In this document: one piece after another, positions 1 to 8,179 of the stretch
Layout: every line of letters begins with the position of its first letter
Position numbering within the stretch: the stretch's first letter is position 1
Origin: an uncultured Muribaculaceae bacterium
GTDB taxonomy: Bacteria; Bacteroidota; Bacteroidia; Bacteroidales; Muribaculaceae
NCBI GenBank assembly: GCA_902494515.1
Contig: CABUTS010000011.1
Span: forward strand, 1 to 54,666
Direction of reading: 5' to 3'
DNA: 54,666 nt
Notes under the pieces: model-generated
Database searches by the model: none
What the model saw: the letters and a program-made list of their open reading frames with translations, nothing else
What the model was told of the DNA's origin: nothing
Made by a program: the position numbers and the translations under genes

Positions 1-70
1 CTCCCCCCCTCTCTTCTCCCTCTCCCCCTCTGATTCCTCCGCAGGCAACCGCCTCCGACAATAAAAGATC

Positions 71-120
71 AAAAACTTGCCCCAAAAGTCTCACTCCACT
101 CCTTTGGGACAAGTTTTTTT
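71..120. terminator. Bidirectional hairpin terminator
   Basis: Bases 71-88 and 102-119 form an almost fully complementary stem (one C/A mismatch on the plus strand, a G-U pair on the minus strand) around a 13-base loop. The plus strand ends in a run of seven T (114-120) and the minus strand in five T, so it could stop transcription both ways. The bases before it (1-36) are almost all pyrimidines. I see no gene between 1 and 309. Confidence 0.75.
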
Positions 121-182
121 AGTCCCAGCAACCCTCACCACATTTACATCATTTCCACAGTCTGGAATCAGACTGAAATAGA

Positions 183-221
183 AAAATTTCTACCTAAATT
201 TTTGTATGACGTAGAAATTTT
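183..221. promoter_or_regulatory. Perfect 11-bp inverted repeat upstream of the HicB-like gene
   Basis: AAAATTTCTAC (183-193) is exactly matched by GTAGAAATTTT (211-221) with a 17-bp spacer. It lies 89 bp before the likely ATG of the HicB-like gene. HicB proteins bind palindromic operators at their own promoters through a C-terminal DNA-binding domain, so this is a candidate operator. That role is inferred from position and symmetry only. A stem-loop in the leader RNA is an alternative. Confidence 0.4.
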
Positions 222-309
222 GAGTGAAGACCTTTATCAGTTTCTTCTCAATAGTATTTGGAAACAGGCTGGCGTTAAACGATTATTTTTCAAAATATTC
301 AGTAAGCTT

Positions 310-726
310 ATGGCAATCAAGAAATTAAAGATACATGTCGGATGGAGCGGGAACAATTTCTGCTGCGGACTAAGCGAGGATATTGGCGGCACAGTTGCTG
401 TCACTGCCAAAACTCTGCCTAAGCTGAAAGCCGATTTTGAGGAATCCCTGCGATGGCATATCGAAGATTGCATTGCAGATGGCGATGCTCTCCCCGACTA
501 CATTGTATCGGGCAATTATGAGCTGGATTATGAACTCGACACCGCTGCACTCCTGCGCTGCGCCGAGCTTTATACCACCATGGCAGCAATCAGCCGAGTC
601 ACCGGCATCAACCAAAAACTTCTCAGCCACTACGCCAACGCCCTGAAAAAGCCTCGTCCAGCCCAGCGCCTGCGCATCGTCGACGACCTCCATCAAATCG
701 GTCGTCAATGCCTTGCCGTCCAATAA
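310..726 (+). CDS. HicB-family antitoxin-like protein (orphan)
   Basis: This is a 138-residue protein from the ATG at 310. An in-frame upstream extension to 202 is possible but looks non-coding in composition. The N-terminal half resembles the HicB partial RNase-H fold (KIHVGWSGNNFCCGLSED, then a KLKADFEESLRWHIED helix). The C-terminal half resembles the helix-turn-helix seen in Bacteroidetes HicB proteins (RVTGINQKLLSHYANALKKP, ending in QCLAVQ). HicB normally neutralises the HicA mRNA interferase, whose gene is usually immediately upstream. No HicA-like frame is visible in 1-309 or just downstream, so it appears to be an orphan or to act as a plain regulator. Its codon usage is less GC-rich than its neighbours, which suggests acquisition. 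Confidence 0.7.
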   Translation: MAIKKLKIHVGWSGNNFCCGLSEDIGGTVAVTAKTLPKLKADFEESLRWHIEDCIADGDALPDYIVSGNYELDYELDTAALLRCAELYTTMAAISRVTGINQKLLSHYANALKKPRPAQRLRIVDDLHQIGRQCLAVQ

Positions 727-1020
727 CCATGGACAATCGCCCCGAAAGCTCGCATATTGTAGTTCAAAGTCTGCGGTTTGCTTGAAGCACAGCGGAGCAA
801 TTGACCCAGCAACGTTCAAACTCCCCGAAGTAGTCCCATGTAAGCCATTGCCGGTTCCGAAATATAGGTTTAGGTGAAACATAGGTGAAACATTTTGCTA
901 AAAAGTAGGCGAAAATGGCTAAAAAACGAGGATAATCGGGGCGTAAAATTTATAGACGGATACAAAAAAAATCGCTAAAAAGAAGCTGTAAAGCATTCTG
1001 TTTCAGCGGATTAAATTTTG
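727..1020. other. Non-coding gap between HicB-like gene and tRNA-Pro
   Basis: No convincing gene is seen. An 11-bp direct duplication of TAGGTGAAACA lies at 871-892. The segment abuts the 3' end of tRNA-Pro, a position where integrative elements often insert, but no integrase or duplicated tRNA end is visible in the window. Confidence 0.5.
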
Positions 1021-1094
1021 TCGGGGTGACAGGATTCGAACCTGCGACCACCTGGTCCCAAACCAGGTGCGCTACCGGACTGCGCTACGCCCCG
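1021..1094 (-). tRNA. tRNA-Pro (anticodon TGG)
   Basis: Read on the minus strand this is a 74-base cloverleaf. The acceptor strands are CGGGGCG and CACCCCG with discriminator A. The anticodon stem is CCTGG/CCAGG around the loop TTTGGGA, giving anticodon TGG (UGG, proline). The T-loop sequence is GGTTCGAATCC. The terminal CCA is not encoded, as is usual for Bacteroidetes. The sixth acceptor pair is a C-A mismatch; the other six pairs are intact. Confidence 0.95.
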
Positions 1095-1123
1095 AAATGC
1101 CAAAATGGAAAGTTATTTGGATG

Positions 1124-1183
1124 ATCAGTGGGTGGTCTGACGCATCAGTGGGTGGGATGCCGCATCAGTGGGTGGGATGCCGC
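1124..1183. repeat. 20-bp tandem repeat, three copies
   Basis: Three consecutive 20-bp units begin at 1124, 1144 and 1164. Each opens with ATCAGTGGGTGG. Units two and three are identical and unit one differs in its last part. The array lies 30 bp beyond the 5' end of tRNA-Pro, in its probable promoter region on the minus strand. Confidence 0.9.
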
Positions 1184-1256
1184 GATTTCAATGATGGGCG
1201 GACCATTTTTCCGTTTGACGGTGCAAAGGTAGTCAAATTTCCGGAATTATGCAAGT

Positions 1257-1380
1257 GGAGGGAAAAGAAGTTCTCGGAAAGAGGAGGAAAGAGGGGGAAG
1301 AGGATGGAAAGGGGGCGGAAGGGAAAGGGGGTAAGAATAGGGAGAGGGAAGGGATGGGGAGGGGGAAGATGGAAAAGGGG
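1257..1380. other. Long polypurine tract
   Basis: About 124 bp on the plus strand are almost entirely A and G, with only scattered pyrimidines. The tract runs into the terminator hairpin of the leucine-rich-repeat gene. Such tracts can form triplex or other non-B DNA. Two overlapping frames here have very biased composition (Lys/Glu/Gly/Arg) and are not credible genes. Nothing else is seen in 1184-1370. Confidence 0.7.
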
Positions 1381-1403
1381 GTGCCGGAGTTGCCGGCACC
1401 CCC
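1371..1403 (-). terminator. Terminator of the leucine-rich-repeat gene
   Basis: A perfect 11-bp stem (1377-1387 with 1393-1403) closes a 5-base loop. On the minus strand it is followed by TTTTCC. It lies about 90 bp after the stop codon of the minus-strand gene that ends at 1496. Confidence 0.75.
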
Positions 1404-1495
1404 AAAGAGAGATGGTTTCAGCCGTAGAATCGCAGGGGGAAGCCCCGCTCCGGCCTATCGGAGATTAAAGGGTCATCATCTCCGAATATTCAGCT

Positions 1496-2554
1496 CTAAT
1501 AGTTCCACTGACATGCAATCATCGACAGGTTGTTGCAACCGATAGTACGGAAGTCGGTAATGTAGTTGTAACGGCAGTTGATATAGGTGAGTGCCTGGTC
1601 GAAGGATACATCAAGCATGGTGAGCTGGTTGTTGTTGCAAATCAGACGCTGCAGGAAGGTCTGGTTCGAGAGGTTGAGGGAGGTCAGGTCGTTGTAGCAG
1701 CAGTCTACGTAAAGCAGGTTGGGGCAGTTTTCAACTTGCAGGGAAGCAAGGTTGTTGTATGCGCAGACGAGGTCGAGGAGGTTCTTGCAATCGCGGACTG
1801 CGAGGGACTGCATGTTGTTGTCGGTGCAGAGGAAGGAGCTGAGGGCAGGGAGATTGGAGACGATGAGGTTCTGGATTTCGTTATCGTCGACGTTGAGGTT
1901 CTGGAGGTTGGGCAGGCCTACGAGGGTGATGGTCGACAGCTTGTTGTAACCGCAGTAGAGGTTCTTGAGGTTGGTGCAGTTCGATACAGCGAGCTGTTCG
2001 AGGTGGTTGCCCTGGCAGTTGAGGGTCTTCAGAGTAGCGGAGTTGGAGACATCGAGCGCAACGAGGTAGTTATTCGAGACGTTGAAGTTCTCAAGCAGAG
2101 GGGAGTTGGCGAGGGAGATGTCAACCAGGCGGTTCTTGTAGACGCGGAGGTCAACGAGGGCGGAGCAGCCGGTGAGGTCAATCTTGGTGAGGACGTTGCG
2201 GGAAACGTTGAGGGAGGTGAGAGCGGCATCGCCGGAGAGCGACAGGGAGGTCAGTTTGTTGCGGGAGAGGTCAACCGAAGCGAGGGCGTCGAAACCCGAG
2301 AGGTCGAGCGAGCCTGCGAGGTGTTTGTCCTTCCAGTCAATTGCGGTAACGTGGCCGTTTGCGATGGTAAGGCCTTCGATAGAGGTGAGGTTACGGGGGT
2401 CAGATACATTGAGGGCGGCAGCATTGGTAGCTGCTTTCTCGGCAGGCTGGCTCAGGAAGGCCTGAAGTTGTTTCATCTCGTTTTTGTCGAGTTTCTGAGC
2501 GAATGCACTCACGCAACCCAGCATGAGGGCAAGTAATAATAGAGCTTTTTTCAT
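1496..2554 (-). CDS. Secreted leucine-rich-repeat protein
   Basis: This 352-residue protein starts with a clear signal peptide (MKKALLLLALMLGCVSAFA, cleavage likely before Gln20). From about residue 60 to the end there are roughly twelve leucine-rich repeats of 21-22 residues, recognised by N-x-L landmarks such as SRNKLTSL, SNNYLVAL, GYNKLSTI and NNNQLTML. Later repeats carry a Cys at the strand position (LNCQGN, LYCGYN, LVCAYN). Such folds are protein-binding solenoids, and in Bacteroidales they are often secreted or surface-exposed. No lipobox and no type IX secretion C-terminal domain are visible. The last repeat ends abruptly (IACQWNY), so the periplasm or simple secretion is the likely location. 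The binding partner is unknown. Confidence 0.85.
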   Translation of the reverse strand: MKKALLLLALMLGCVSAFAQKLDKNEMKQLQAFLSQPAEKAATNAAALNVSDPRNLTSIEGLTIANGHVTAIDWKDKHLAGSLDLSGFDALASVDLSRNKLTSLSLSGDAALTSLNVSRNVLTKIDLTGCSALVDLRVYKNRLVDISLANSPLLENFNVSNNYLVALDVSNSATLKTLNCQGNHLEQLAVSNCTNLKNLYCGYNKLSTITLVGLPNLQNLNVDDNEIQNLIVSNLPALSSFLCTDNNMQSLAVRDCKNLLDLVCAYNNLASLQVENCPNLLYVDCCYNDLTSLNLSNQTFLQRLICNNNQLTMLDVSFDQALTYINCRYNYITDFRTIGCNNLSMIACQWNY

Positions 2555-2699
2555 AACTAAATAGTTGTTGATGATTTTGATTTTGAGGTTTTATACTATC
2601 ATAACGCCCCGCCTCGGAAAAGGTTTGGGATTGTTACAAAATTTTTACAAAATTTGCTTAATTAGGGAAGCTCACGCTCTTAATCAGGCAAGCTCACGC

Positions 2700-2845
2700 T
2701 TGCACACACGACCAAAACCAGCGGCAGACAAAGCCAGCAACAGACAGGGGAAAAGGCGGCGGACAAAACCAGCAGCAGACAAAGCCGGCAGCAGGCAAGG
2801 GAAAGCAGCAGGCTGGGGAAAGCAGCAGGCAGGGTAAAGCAGCAA
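2700..2845. repeat. Degenerate AGCAGCAGGC / AGACAAAGCC repeats
   Basis: Units related to CCAGCAGCAGACAAAGCC and GGGAAAGCAGCAGGC recur imperfectly, at a spacing of roughly 18-30 bp, across this stretch. Just before it, AAGCTCACGCT occurs twice (near 2669 and 2689). The gap 2555-3023 between the leucine-rich-repeat gene and feoB contains no convincing gene; the frames across it are low-complexity and run on both strands. Confidence 0.7.
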
Positions 2846-2992
2846 CCCCGCGGCGCCCGGGGAAGGGGCTGCAGCGGGGGTGCTGAATCAAAAGGGGGAG
2901 AAAGTTGGAAATCGGGAGAGGGGCGGGAAATAGGAAAAAGAGGGAATTTGGGGAGCAGCGACCTGCGGTTTTGTTCCAAGGGGAAGGAAGCT

Positions 2993-3045
2993 GGGGGCGG
3001 GGTTAGGAGAGGAGGGGGCGGGGTCAGAAGAGGAGGGCGAGGTGG
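2993..3045. repeat. 21-bp tandem repeat covering the feoB stop codon
   Basis: Two 21-bp units begin at 2993 and 3014 (GGGGGCGGGGTTAGGAGAGGA and a close variant), with a partial third from 3035. The feoB stop (TGA, 3024-3026 on the minus strand) lies inside the second unit, and the first unit carries TAA at the matching place. The G-runs also fit a possible G-quadruplex on the plus strand. Confidence 0.85.
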
Positions 3046-5432
3046 TAGGTTGCAAAGGCGAAGAGCCAGGCAACCAGGGTGTTGTAAAGGATGGAGAAGG
3101 CGCCGTAGCGCCAGCTTCCGGTTTCTTTAATGACGGCGACAATGGTGGCGAGGCAGGGGCAGTATAGCAGGATGAAGACCATGAAGGCCAGGGCGGAGGC
3201 GGGGGTGAAATCGGGGTGGCCGGTATGGGGGTTCACGGCGGTGATGCGCTCCGAGAGGGCCTGGTCGGTGGCTTCGTCGGAGCCGGTGTAGAGAACGCCG
3301 AGGGTGGAGACCACAATCTCTTTGGCGGGAACACCGGCGACAGCGGCGACGGTTCCGCGCCAGCTGACTCCGAGGGGTTCCATCACGGGATGCACTGCCA
3401 GGCCGATGGATTCGAGATAGGAGTGCTGGTCGGGGTTCTCCTTATTGTTCAGCGGGAAGTAGTCGAGCGCCCAGACGATGATAGAGGCAACAAGGATGAT
3501 GCCGCCCATCTTCTGGAGATACTGCTTGGCTTTCCACCACATATGCAGGAGCGAGGTTTTCATCGTCGGGACGCGGTAAGGGGGCAACTCCATAACGAAC
3601 GGGGTTTCGTCGGCCTTGAACCAGAACCGGCGGAGCAGACGGGCAGTAAGCATGGCTACAATGGCTCCGAGCAGATACAGGCCGCCGAACACCAGCGCCG
3701 CATGGGTGCTGAAAAATGTCGCGGTCAACAGCACGAAAACAGGCAGGCGCGCCGAGCAGAACATAAACGGTGTGATCAGCACGGTAATGATTTTCGATGA
3801 ACGGCTCTCGATAGCGCGGCAGGCCATAACGGCGGGGACATTGCATCCGAAGCCCATCACCAGGGGTATGAACGACTTGCCGTGCAGCCCGATCTTGTGC
3901 ATCAGCCGGTCCATGATGAAGGCCGCGCGGGCCATGTAGCCCGAGTCCTCCATGAAGGAGATGAAGAAGAACAGAATCAGGATGTTGGGGAGAAACACGA
4001 TGACACCGCCGACACCGCCGATGATGCCGTTGGAGAGCATATCGCGCAGCGGACCGGGAGCGATGTTGTCGTTGACGGCCGACGCAAGGGCGTCGACGCC
4101 CGCCTGAATCCAGTCGGCCGGGAATGCACCTATATAAAAGGTGACCCAGAAGATAAAGAACATCACCAGCAGGAAAATCGGGAAGCCGAACAGACGGTTG
4201 GTGACGAAGGCGTCGATGATATGGGAGTTTGTCACCGACTCCTGCTTCGGGGTCTCCATGGTTTCGGCGAGGGCACCGGAGATGAAGCCATACTTGTCGT
4301 CGGCAATCATTGTGGTGATATCCTCCTCGGGGTGCATGCGCTCCAGCTCCTTGACCCGGCGGTCGCGCAGAGCGAGCACCGCCTTCCCCTCCTTCGACTC
4401 CAGTACGAGACGTTCGACGTCGGGGTCGCGCTCGAGCAGCCTGATGCCGAGGTTGCGGGCGCAGAAATGCTGGTTCAGCGATTTATCGCCTTTCAGGGCG
4501 TTCTTGATGTCGGTAAGCGTCTGCTCGATGTCCTGACTGAGCTTCACATGCACGTGGCGTACAATCGGATTTTTCCCTTCGTAGACCTGGATTATGGTGT
4601 CGAAGAGCTGATGGATACCCTCGCCGTCGCGGCTGACAGTCGGGATAATAGGCACGCCGATCATCTTGCCGAGCGCCTCGAAATCCAGCGTCGAACCGGA
4701 GGCGCGGAGCTCGTCGTACATGTTCAGGGCGATGACCATGGAGTGGTCCATGTCAATGAGTTCGGTGGTGAGGTAGAGATTGCGCTCGAGATTCGATGCG
4801 TCGACCACGTTGACTATGACGTCGGGGTTGTTCTCCTTGAGGTAATGGCGGACGTAATGCTCCTCGGGGGAGTAGGCCGAAAGGGAATAGGTGCCGGGGA
4901 GGTCAACGATGTTGAAGGTATAGCCCCCCTGCTCGAAAGTTCCGGATTTGGAGTCGACGGTCACACCAGAATAGTTGCCGACATGCTCCTTGGCTCCGGA
5001 GGCGAAGTTGAACAGCGAGGTCTTGCCGCAATTGGGGTTGCCGATGAGGGCCACGTTGATGGTATGGCTGAGACCTTCGAAAGCCTGGCGCTTGTCGGGA
5101 TTGATTTCGTCATCCTCAACGGCGAGGGCTTCCGCCGGGTCGAATTCCGAGTGGACGAGGGTCCGGGGTTCTCCCTGATTTTTCAGGGACTCCCCTTCCG
5201 CGACCTTGTCGAGGGGGATAACCTCAATCATGCTGGCCTCCGAGCGGCGCAGCGAAACCTCGTAGTTCATCAGCCGGTACTTCACCGGGTCGCGCAGCGG
5301 GGCGGCAAGTATGGCGGTTATTCTGCGGCCTTTAACAAAGCCCATTTCCATGACGCGTTTGCGAAACGCCCCGTGTCCGAGAATCTTGACAATTAAGGCC
5401 GACTGGCCAGTTTTCAAATCGGAAAGTCTCAT
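3024..5432 (-). CDS. feoB: FeoA-FeoB fusion, ferrous iron transporter
   Basis: This 802-residue inner-membrane protein imports Fe2+. Residues 1-75 form a FeoA-type SH3 domain (MRLSDLKTGQSALIVKILG). After a linker comes the FeoB G domain, with G1 GNPNCGKTS from 131, the G2 threonine in GVT, G3 DLPG at 177-180 and NMYD at 237-240 in the G4 position. A helical regulatory domain follows, then the membrane part with the two inverted Gate motifs (around FSARLPVFVLL and AGVPAKEIVVS) and GFGCNVPAVMACR. FeoA-FeoB fusion is common in Bacteroidetes. The neighbours nrdJ and the leucine-rich-repeat gene have no obvious functional link. No promoter box was recognised with confidence, and the stop codon lies inside a 21-bp tandem repeat. 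Confidence 0.97.
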   Translation of the reverse strand: MRLSDLKTGQSALIVKILGHGAFRKRVMEMGFVKGRRITAILAAPLRDPVKYRLMNYEVSLRRSEASMIEVIPLDKVAEGESLKNQGEPRTLVHSEFDPAEALAVEDDEINPDKRQAFEGLSHTINVALIGNPNCGKTSLFNFASGAKEHVGNYSGVTVDSKSGTFEQGGYTFNIVDLPGTYSLSAYSPEEHYVRHYLKENNPDVIVNVVDASNLERNLYLTTELIDMDHSMVIALNMYDELRASGSTLDFEALGKMIGVPIIPTVSRDGEGIHQLFDTIIQVYEGKNPIVRHVHVKLSQDIEQTLTDIKNALKGDKSLNQHFCARNLGIRLLERDPDVERLVLESKEGKAVLALRDRRVKELERMHPEEDITTMIADDKYGFISGALAETMETPKQESVTNSHIIDAFVTNRLFGFPIFLLVMFFIFWVTFYIGAFPADWIQAGVDALASAVNDNIAPGPLRDMLSNGIIGGVGGVIVFLPNILILFFFISFMEDSGYMARAAFIMDRLMHKIGLHGKSFIPLVMGFGCNVPAVMACRAIESRSSKIITVLITPFMFCSARLPVFVLLTATFFSTHAALVFGGLYLLGAIVAMLTARLLRRFWFKADETPFVMELPPYRVPTMKTSLLHMWWKAKQYLQKMGGIILVASIIVWALDYFPLNNKENPDQHSYLESIGLAVHPVMEPLGVSWRGTVAAVAGVPAKEIVVSTLGVLYTGSDEATDQALSERITAVNPHTGHPDFTPASALAFMVFILLYCPCLATIVAVIKETGSWRYGAFSILYNTLVAWLFAFATYHLALLF

Positions 5433-5573
5433 CTTACAGTAAAATGACCCGATAATATGGTTTGCTTAAATTTGAGCACAAATTTCGCAAATTCCCGGGA
5501 TTTAACCTAACTTTTCGGCAGCAAAAACCATCCCGGGGAAAAAAATACTTAATAGTAAGTATCGGGGGGAGAG

Positions 5574-5611
5574 AAAAAGCCGAGCCATCCCCGCTGAGGG
5601 CTGACCCGGCT
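5574..5611 (-). terminator. Terminator after nrdJ
   Basis: On the minus strand, AGCCG and AGCC pair with GGCT and CGGCT across an interrupted stem, followed by a TTTTT run. It lies about 30 bp downstream of the nrdJ stop, separating nrdJ from feoB. Confidence 0.65.
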
Positions 5612-5638
5612 AAATCCTGTATTATAAATTGCAATGCG

Positions 5639-8179
5639 TCAGCCGCATTTGCTGGTGCCGCAGTTGGTGCAGATCAGGCAGCCTTCCTGATAAACCAGGG
5701 TTTCCTGACCGCAGTTGGGGCAGCGCTGGCCCGAAGCCTGAGTGCCGTTGGGAAGGTACTTCTTGAGCGCACGCTCAACGCCCATTTTCCAGGTGTTGAT
5801 GCTCTCGGAGTTCAGGTCCAGACCGCCCACTAACTTCAGTACCTGGTCGATAGGCATTCCGTAGCGGAGCACGCCGGAAATCAGCTTGGCGTAGTTCCAG
5901 TATTCGGGATTGAACTTTGCGGAGAGCCCCTCGATGGTGGTCTTGTAGCCGCGCTTGTTCACGAACTGGAAGTCATAGCGCTTTGTGCCGTCGGGGTTCA
6001 TGGCCTTGATGATCTTGCCGTGGTTCACCGACTTGGGGCAGAAGATACCATCCTCGTCGTCGGCCAGACCGGTGAAGATTTCGTAGGGACGGCCGTTGAT
6101 GAGTCCCACGAAGGCGATCCATTTCTCCTTATTATTCTGGAAACGGACCACGTCGGCTTCGAGCTCGATGGGACGTTTGTGGGGGTGCGGGTCAACGGGC
6201 ACCGGGAGCTGCGGCTCCTCTTTCTTCTTAGTCTTGTTCTCGAGGGCTACGAGCACACCGGAGCGGCAGCCGTCGCGGTAGACGGTACACCCCTTGCATC
6301 CGCAGCGCCATGCCTCGACGTAGAGCTTGTTGACGAGCTCCTCGGAGACGTCGGCCGGGAGGTTGATGGTGACGGAAATCGAGTGGTCCACCCACTTCTG
6401 GATGCGGCCCTGCATGCGTACCTTCTCGAGCCAGTCGATCTCGTTGGCAGTAGCGCCGGCGTAGGGGGAGCGGGCCACGAGTTCGTTGAGCTCCTCCTGG
6501 GTGTAGTTGGAGCGCTGCTCGATGCCGTTCACCTTCATCCAGTCGAGGAATTTGGGGTGGTAGACAACATATTCCTCGAAAGCGTCGCCGGTCTCGTCGA
6601 CGTAGTCAACGTGCACCTCGGTGTCGTTAGGGTTCACCTTGCGGCGGCGCTTGTAGACGGGCATGAACACCGGTTCGATGCCGGAAGTAGTGCGGGTCAT
6701 CAGCGAGGTGGTGCCGGTCGGAGCGATGGTCAGGCAGGCGATGTTGCGGCGTCCGTTGCGGCGGATTTTCTCCTCGAGGGCCGGATCGGCCTGATAAAGA
6801 CGCCTGAGGTATGGGTTATTGACCTCGCGGTTGAAATCGAAGACCTCGAAGGCGCCGCGCTCGGCAGCCATGTCGGCCGACGAATTGTAGGCGGCGAGGG
6901 CCAGAGCCTTGTGAACCTTCTCGGAAAAAGCGGTAGCCTCCTCGGTGCCGTACTTCAGACCCAGGGCGGCGAGCATATCCCCTTCGGCAGTTGTGCCGAC
7001 ACCGGTGCGGCGTCCCATCAGGGTCTTGCGCTTGATTTTCTCCCAGAGATGACGCTCGGGACCGCGCACCTCGATGGTCTCGGGATCGGAGTCGATTTTC
7101 TCGATAATCTTGTCGATTTTCTCCATCTCGAGGTCAATGATGTCGTCCATAATGCGCTGAGCCTTGCCGATATGCCTACTGAAAAGCTCGAAGTCGAACT
7201 CGGCCTTGTCGGTGAAAGGGTTATTCACATAGGAATAAAGGTTGATGGCCAGCAGACGGCAGGAGTCGTAGGGGCAAAGGGGGATTTCGCCGCAGGGGTT
7301 GGTGGAGATGGTGCGGAAGCCGAGGTCGGCGTAGCAGTCGGGCACGGATTCGCGGGTGATGGTGTCCCAGAAGAGCACACCCGGCTCGGCCGACTTCCAT
7401 GCGTTGTGGATAATCTTGTCCCAGAAAGCCTTGGCGTCGATTTCCTGCACGACTTCGGGGTTGTCGGAGTCGACGGGGAAGGTCTGGCGGTAGGGGGTGC
7501 CGTTGGTGGCGGCCTCCATGAAGGCGTCGTCGATGCGGACCGAGACGTTGGCTCCGGTAACCTTACCCTCGGTCATCTTGGCGTCGACAAACGACTCAGC
7601 ACCGGGGTGCTTGATCGAGACGGTGAGCATCAGCGCACCGCGGCGACCGTCCTGAGCGACCTCACGGGTGGAGTTGGAGTAGCGCTCCATGAAAGGCACG
7701 AGACCTGTGGAGGTCAGCGCGGAGTTCTTTACGGGGGAGCCCTTCGGACGGATGTGGCTGAGGTCGTGACCGACGCCACCGCGACGTTTCATCAGCTGCA
7801 CCTGCTCTTCGTCGATGCGGATTATGCCGCCGTAGCTGTCGGGATTGCCGTCGAGGCCAATCACGAAACAGTTCGAAAGGGAGCTGACCTGGAAGTCGTT
7901 GCCGATGCCGGTCATGGGGCTGCCCTGCGGCACGATATAGCGGAAATCTTTCAGATATGAGAAGATTTCGTCGTGGCTCATCGGGTTCGGATATTTCGAT
8001 TCGATGCGCGCCAGCTCGGAGGCGATGCGATGGTGCATGTCGTCGGGGGTGCACTCATATATATTACCGAAGGAATCCTTCAGGGCATACTTGTTCACCC
8101 AAACACGTGCGGCGAGTTCGTCACCGTCGAAATATTTCAACGTGGCTGCATAAGCCTCGTCGTAACTGAATGTTTTCAT
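5639..8179 (-). CDS. nrdJ: Adenosylcobalamin-dependent (class II) ribonucleotide reductase
   Basis: This enzyme reduces ribonucleotides to deoxyribonucleotides using coenzyme B12 as radical source. The likely start is the ATG at 8179 (MKTFSYDEAYAATLKYF), giving 846 residues. The frame stays open a further 60 codons upstream, but that part does not look conserved. Family marks are SLSNCFVIG (first redox cysteine), NPCGEIPLCPYD (active-site cysteine loop) and APTGTTSLM (phosphate-binding loop). The C-terminus has a zinc-ribbon-like CPNCG...CLICTNCG and ends CGTSKCG, the mobile cysteine tail that re-reduces the active site. It lies directly downstream of dnaA on the same strand, 470 bp away. I looked for a cobalamin riboswitch in the leader and did not find one. 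Confidence 0.96.
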   Translation of the reverse strand: MKTFSYDEAYAATLKYFDGDELAARVWVNKYALKDSFGNIYECTPDDMHHRIASELARIESKYPNPMSHDEIFSYLKDFRYIVPQGSPMTGIGNDFQVSSLSNCFVIGLDGNPDSYGGIIRIDEEQVQLMKRRGGVGHDLSHIRPKGSPVKNSALTSTGLVPFMERYSNSTREVAQDGRRGALMLTVSIKHPGAESFVDAKMTEGKVTGANVSVRIDDAFMEAATNGTPYRQTFPVDSDNPEVVQEIDAKAFWDKIIHNAWKSAEPGVLFWDTITRESVPDCYADLGFRTISTNPCGEIPLCPYDSCRLLAINLYSYVNNPFTDKAEFDFELFSRHIGKAQRIMDDIIDLEMEKIDKIIEKIDSDPETIEVRGPERHLWEKIKRKTLMGRRTGVGTTAEGDMLAALGLKYGTEEATAFSEKVHKALALAAYNSSADMAAERGAFEVFDFNREVNNPYLRRLYQADPALEEKIRRNGRRNIACLTIAPTGTTSLMTRTTSGIEPVFMPVYKRRRKVNPNDTEVHVDYVDETGDAFEEYVVYHPKFLDWMKVNGIEQRSNYTQEELNELVARSPYAGATANEIDWLEKVRMQGRIQKWVDHSISVTINLPADVSEELVNKLYVEAWRCGCKGCTVYRDGCRSGVLVALENKTKKKEEPQLPVPVDPHPHKRPIELEADVVRFQNNKEKWIAFVGLINGRPYEIFTGLADDEDGIFCPKSVNHGKIIKAMNPDGTKRYDFQFVNKRGYKTTIEGLSAKFNPEYWNYAKLISGVLRYGMPIDQVLKLVGGLDLNSESINTWKMGVERALKKYLPNGTQASGQRCPNCGQETLVYQEGCLICTNCGTSKCG

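Noticed and set aside
1..309. A hicA toxin gene before the HicB-like gene
   Set aside because: No frame in this stretch shows the HicA double-stranded RNA-binding-like fold or its catalytic His; the upstream extension of the HicB frame is not HicA-like.
727..1020. Integration site of a genomic island at the tRNA-Pro 3' end
   Set aside because: The position and orphan antitoxin are suggestive, but there is no integrase, no duplicated tRNA end and no element boundary in the window.
1067..1545. Two overlapping plus-strand frames (Lys/Glu/Gly-rich) near 1.1-1.5 kb
   Set aside because: They run across the tRNA, the 20-bp repeats, the polypurine tract and a terminator, and their composition reflects those repeats.
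3882..5396. A 504-residue plus-strand frame opposite feoB
   Set aside because: It mirrors feoB codons, is rich in His, Asp and Val as shadows of GC-rich genes are, and has no domain.
6020..7960. A 646-residue plus-strand frame opposite nrdJ
   Set aside because: The same shadow pattern; nrdJ on the other strand has all class II motifs.
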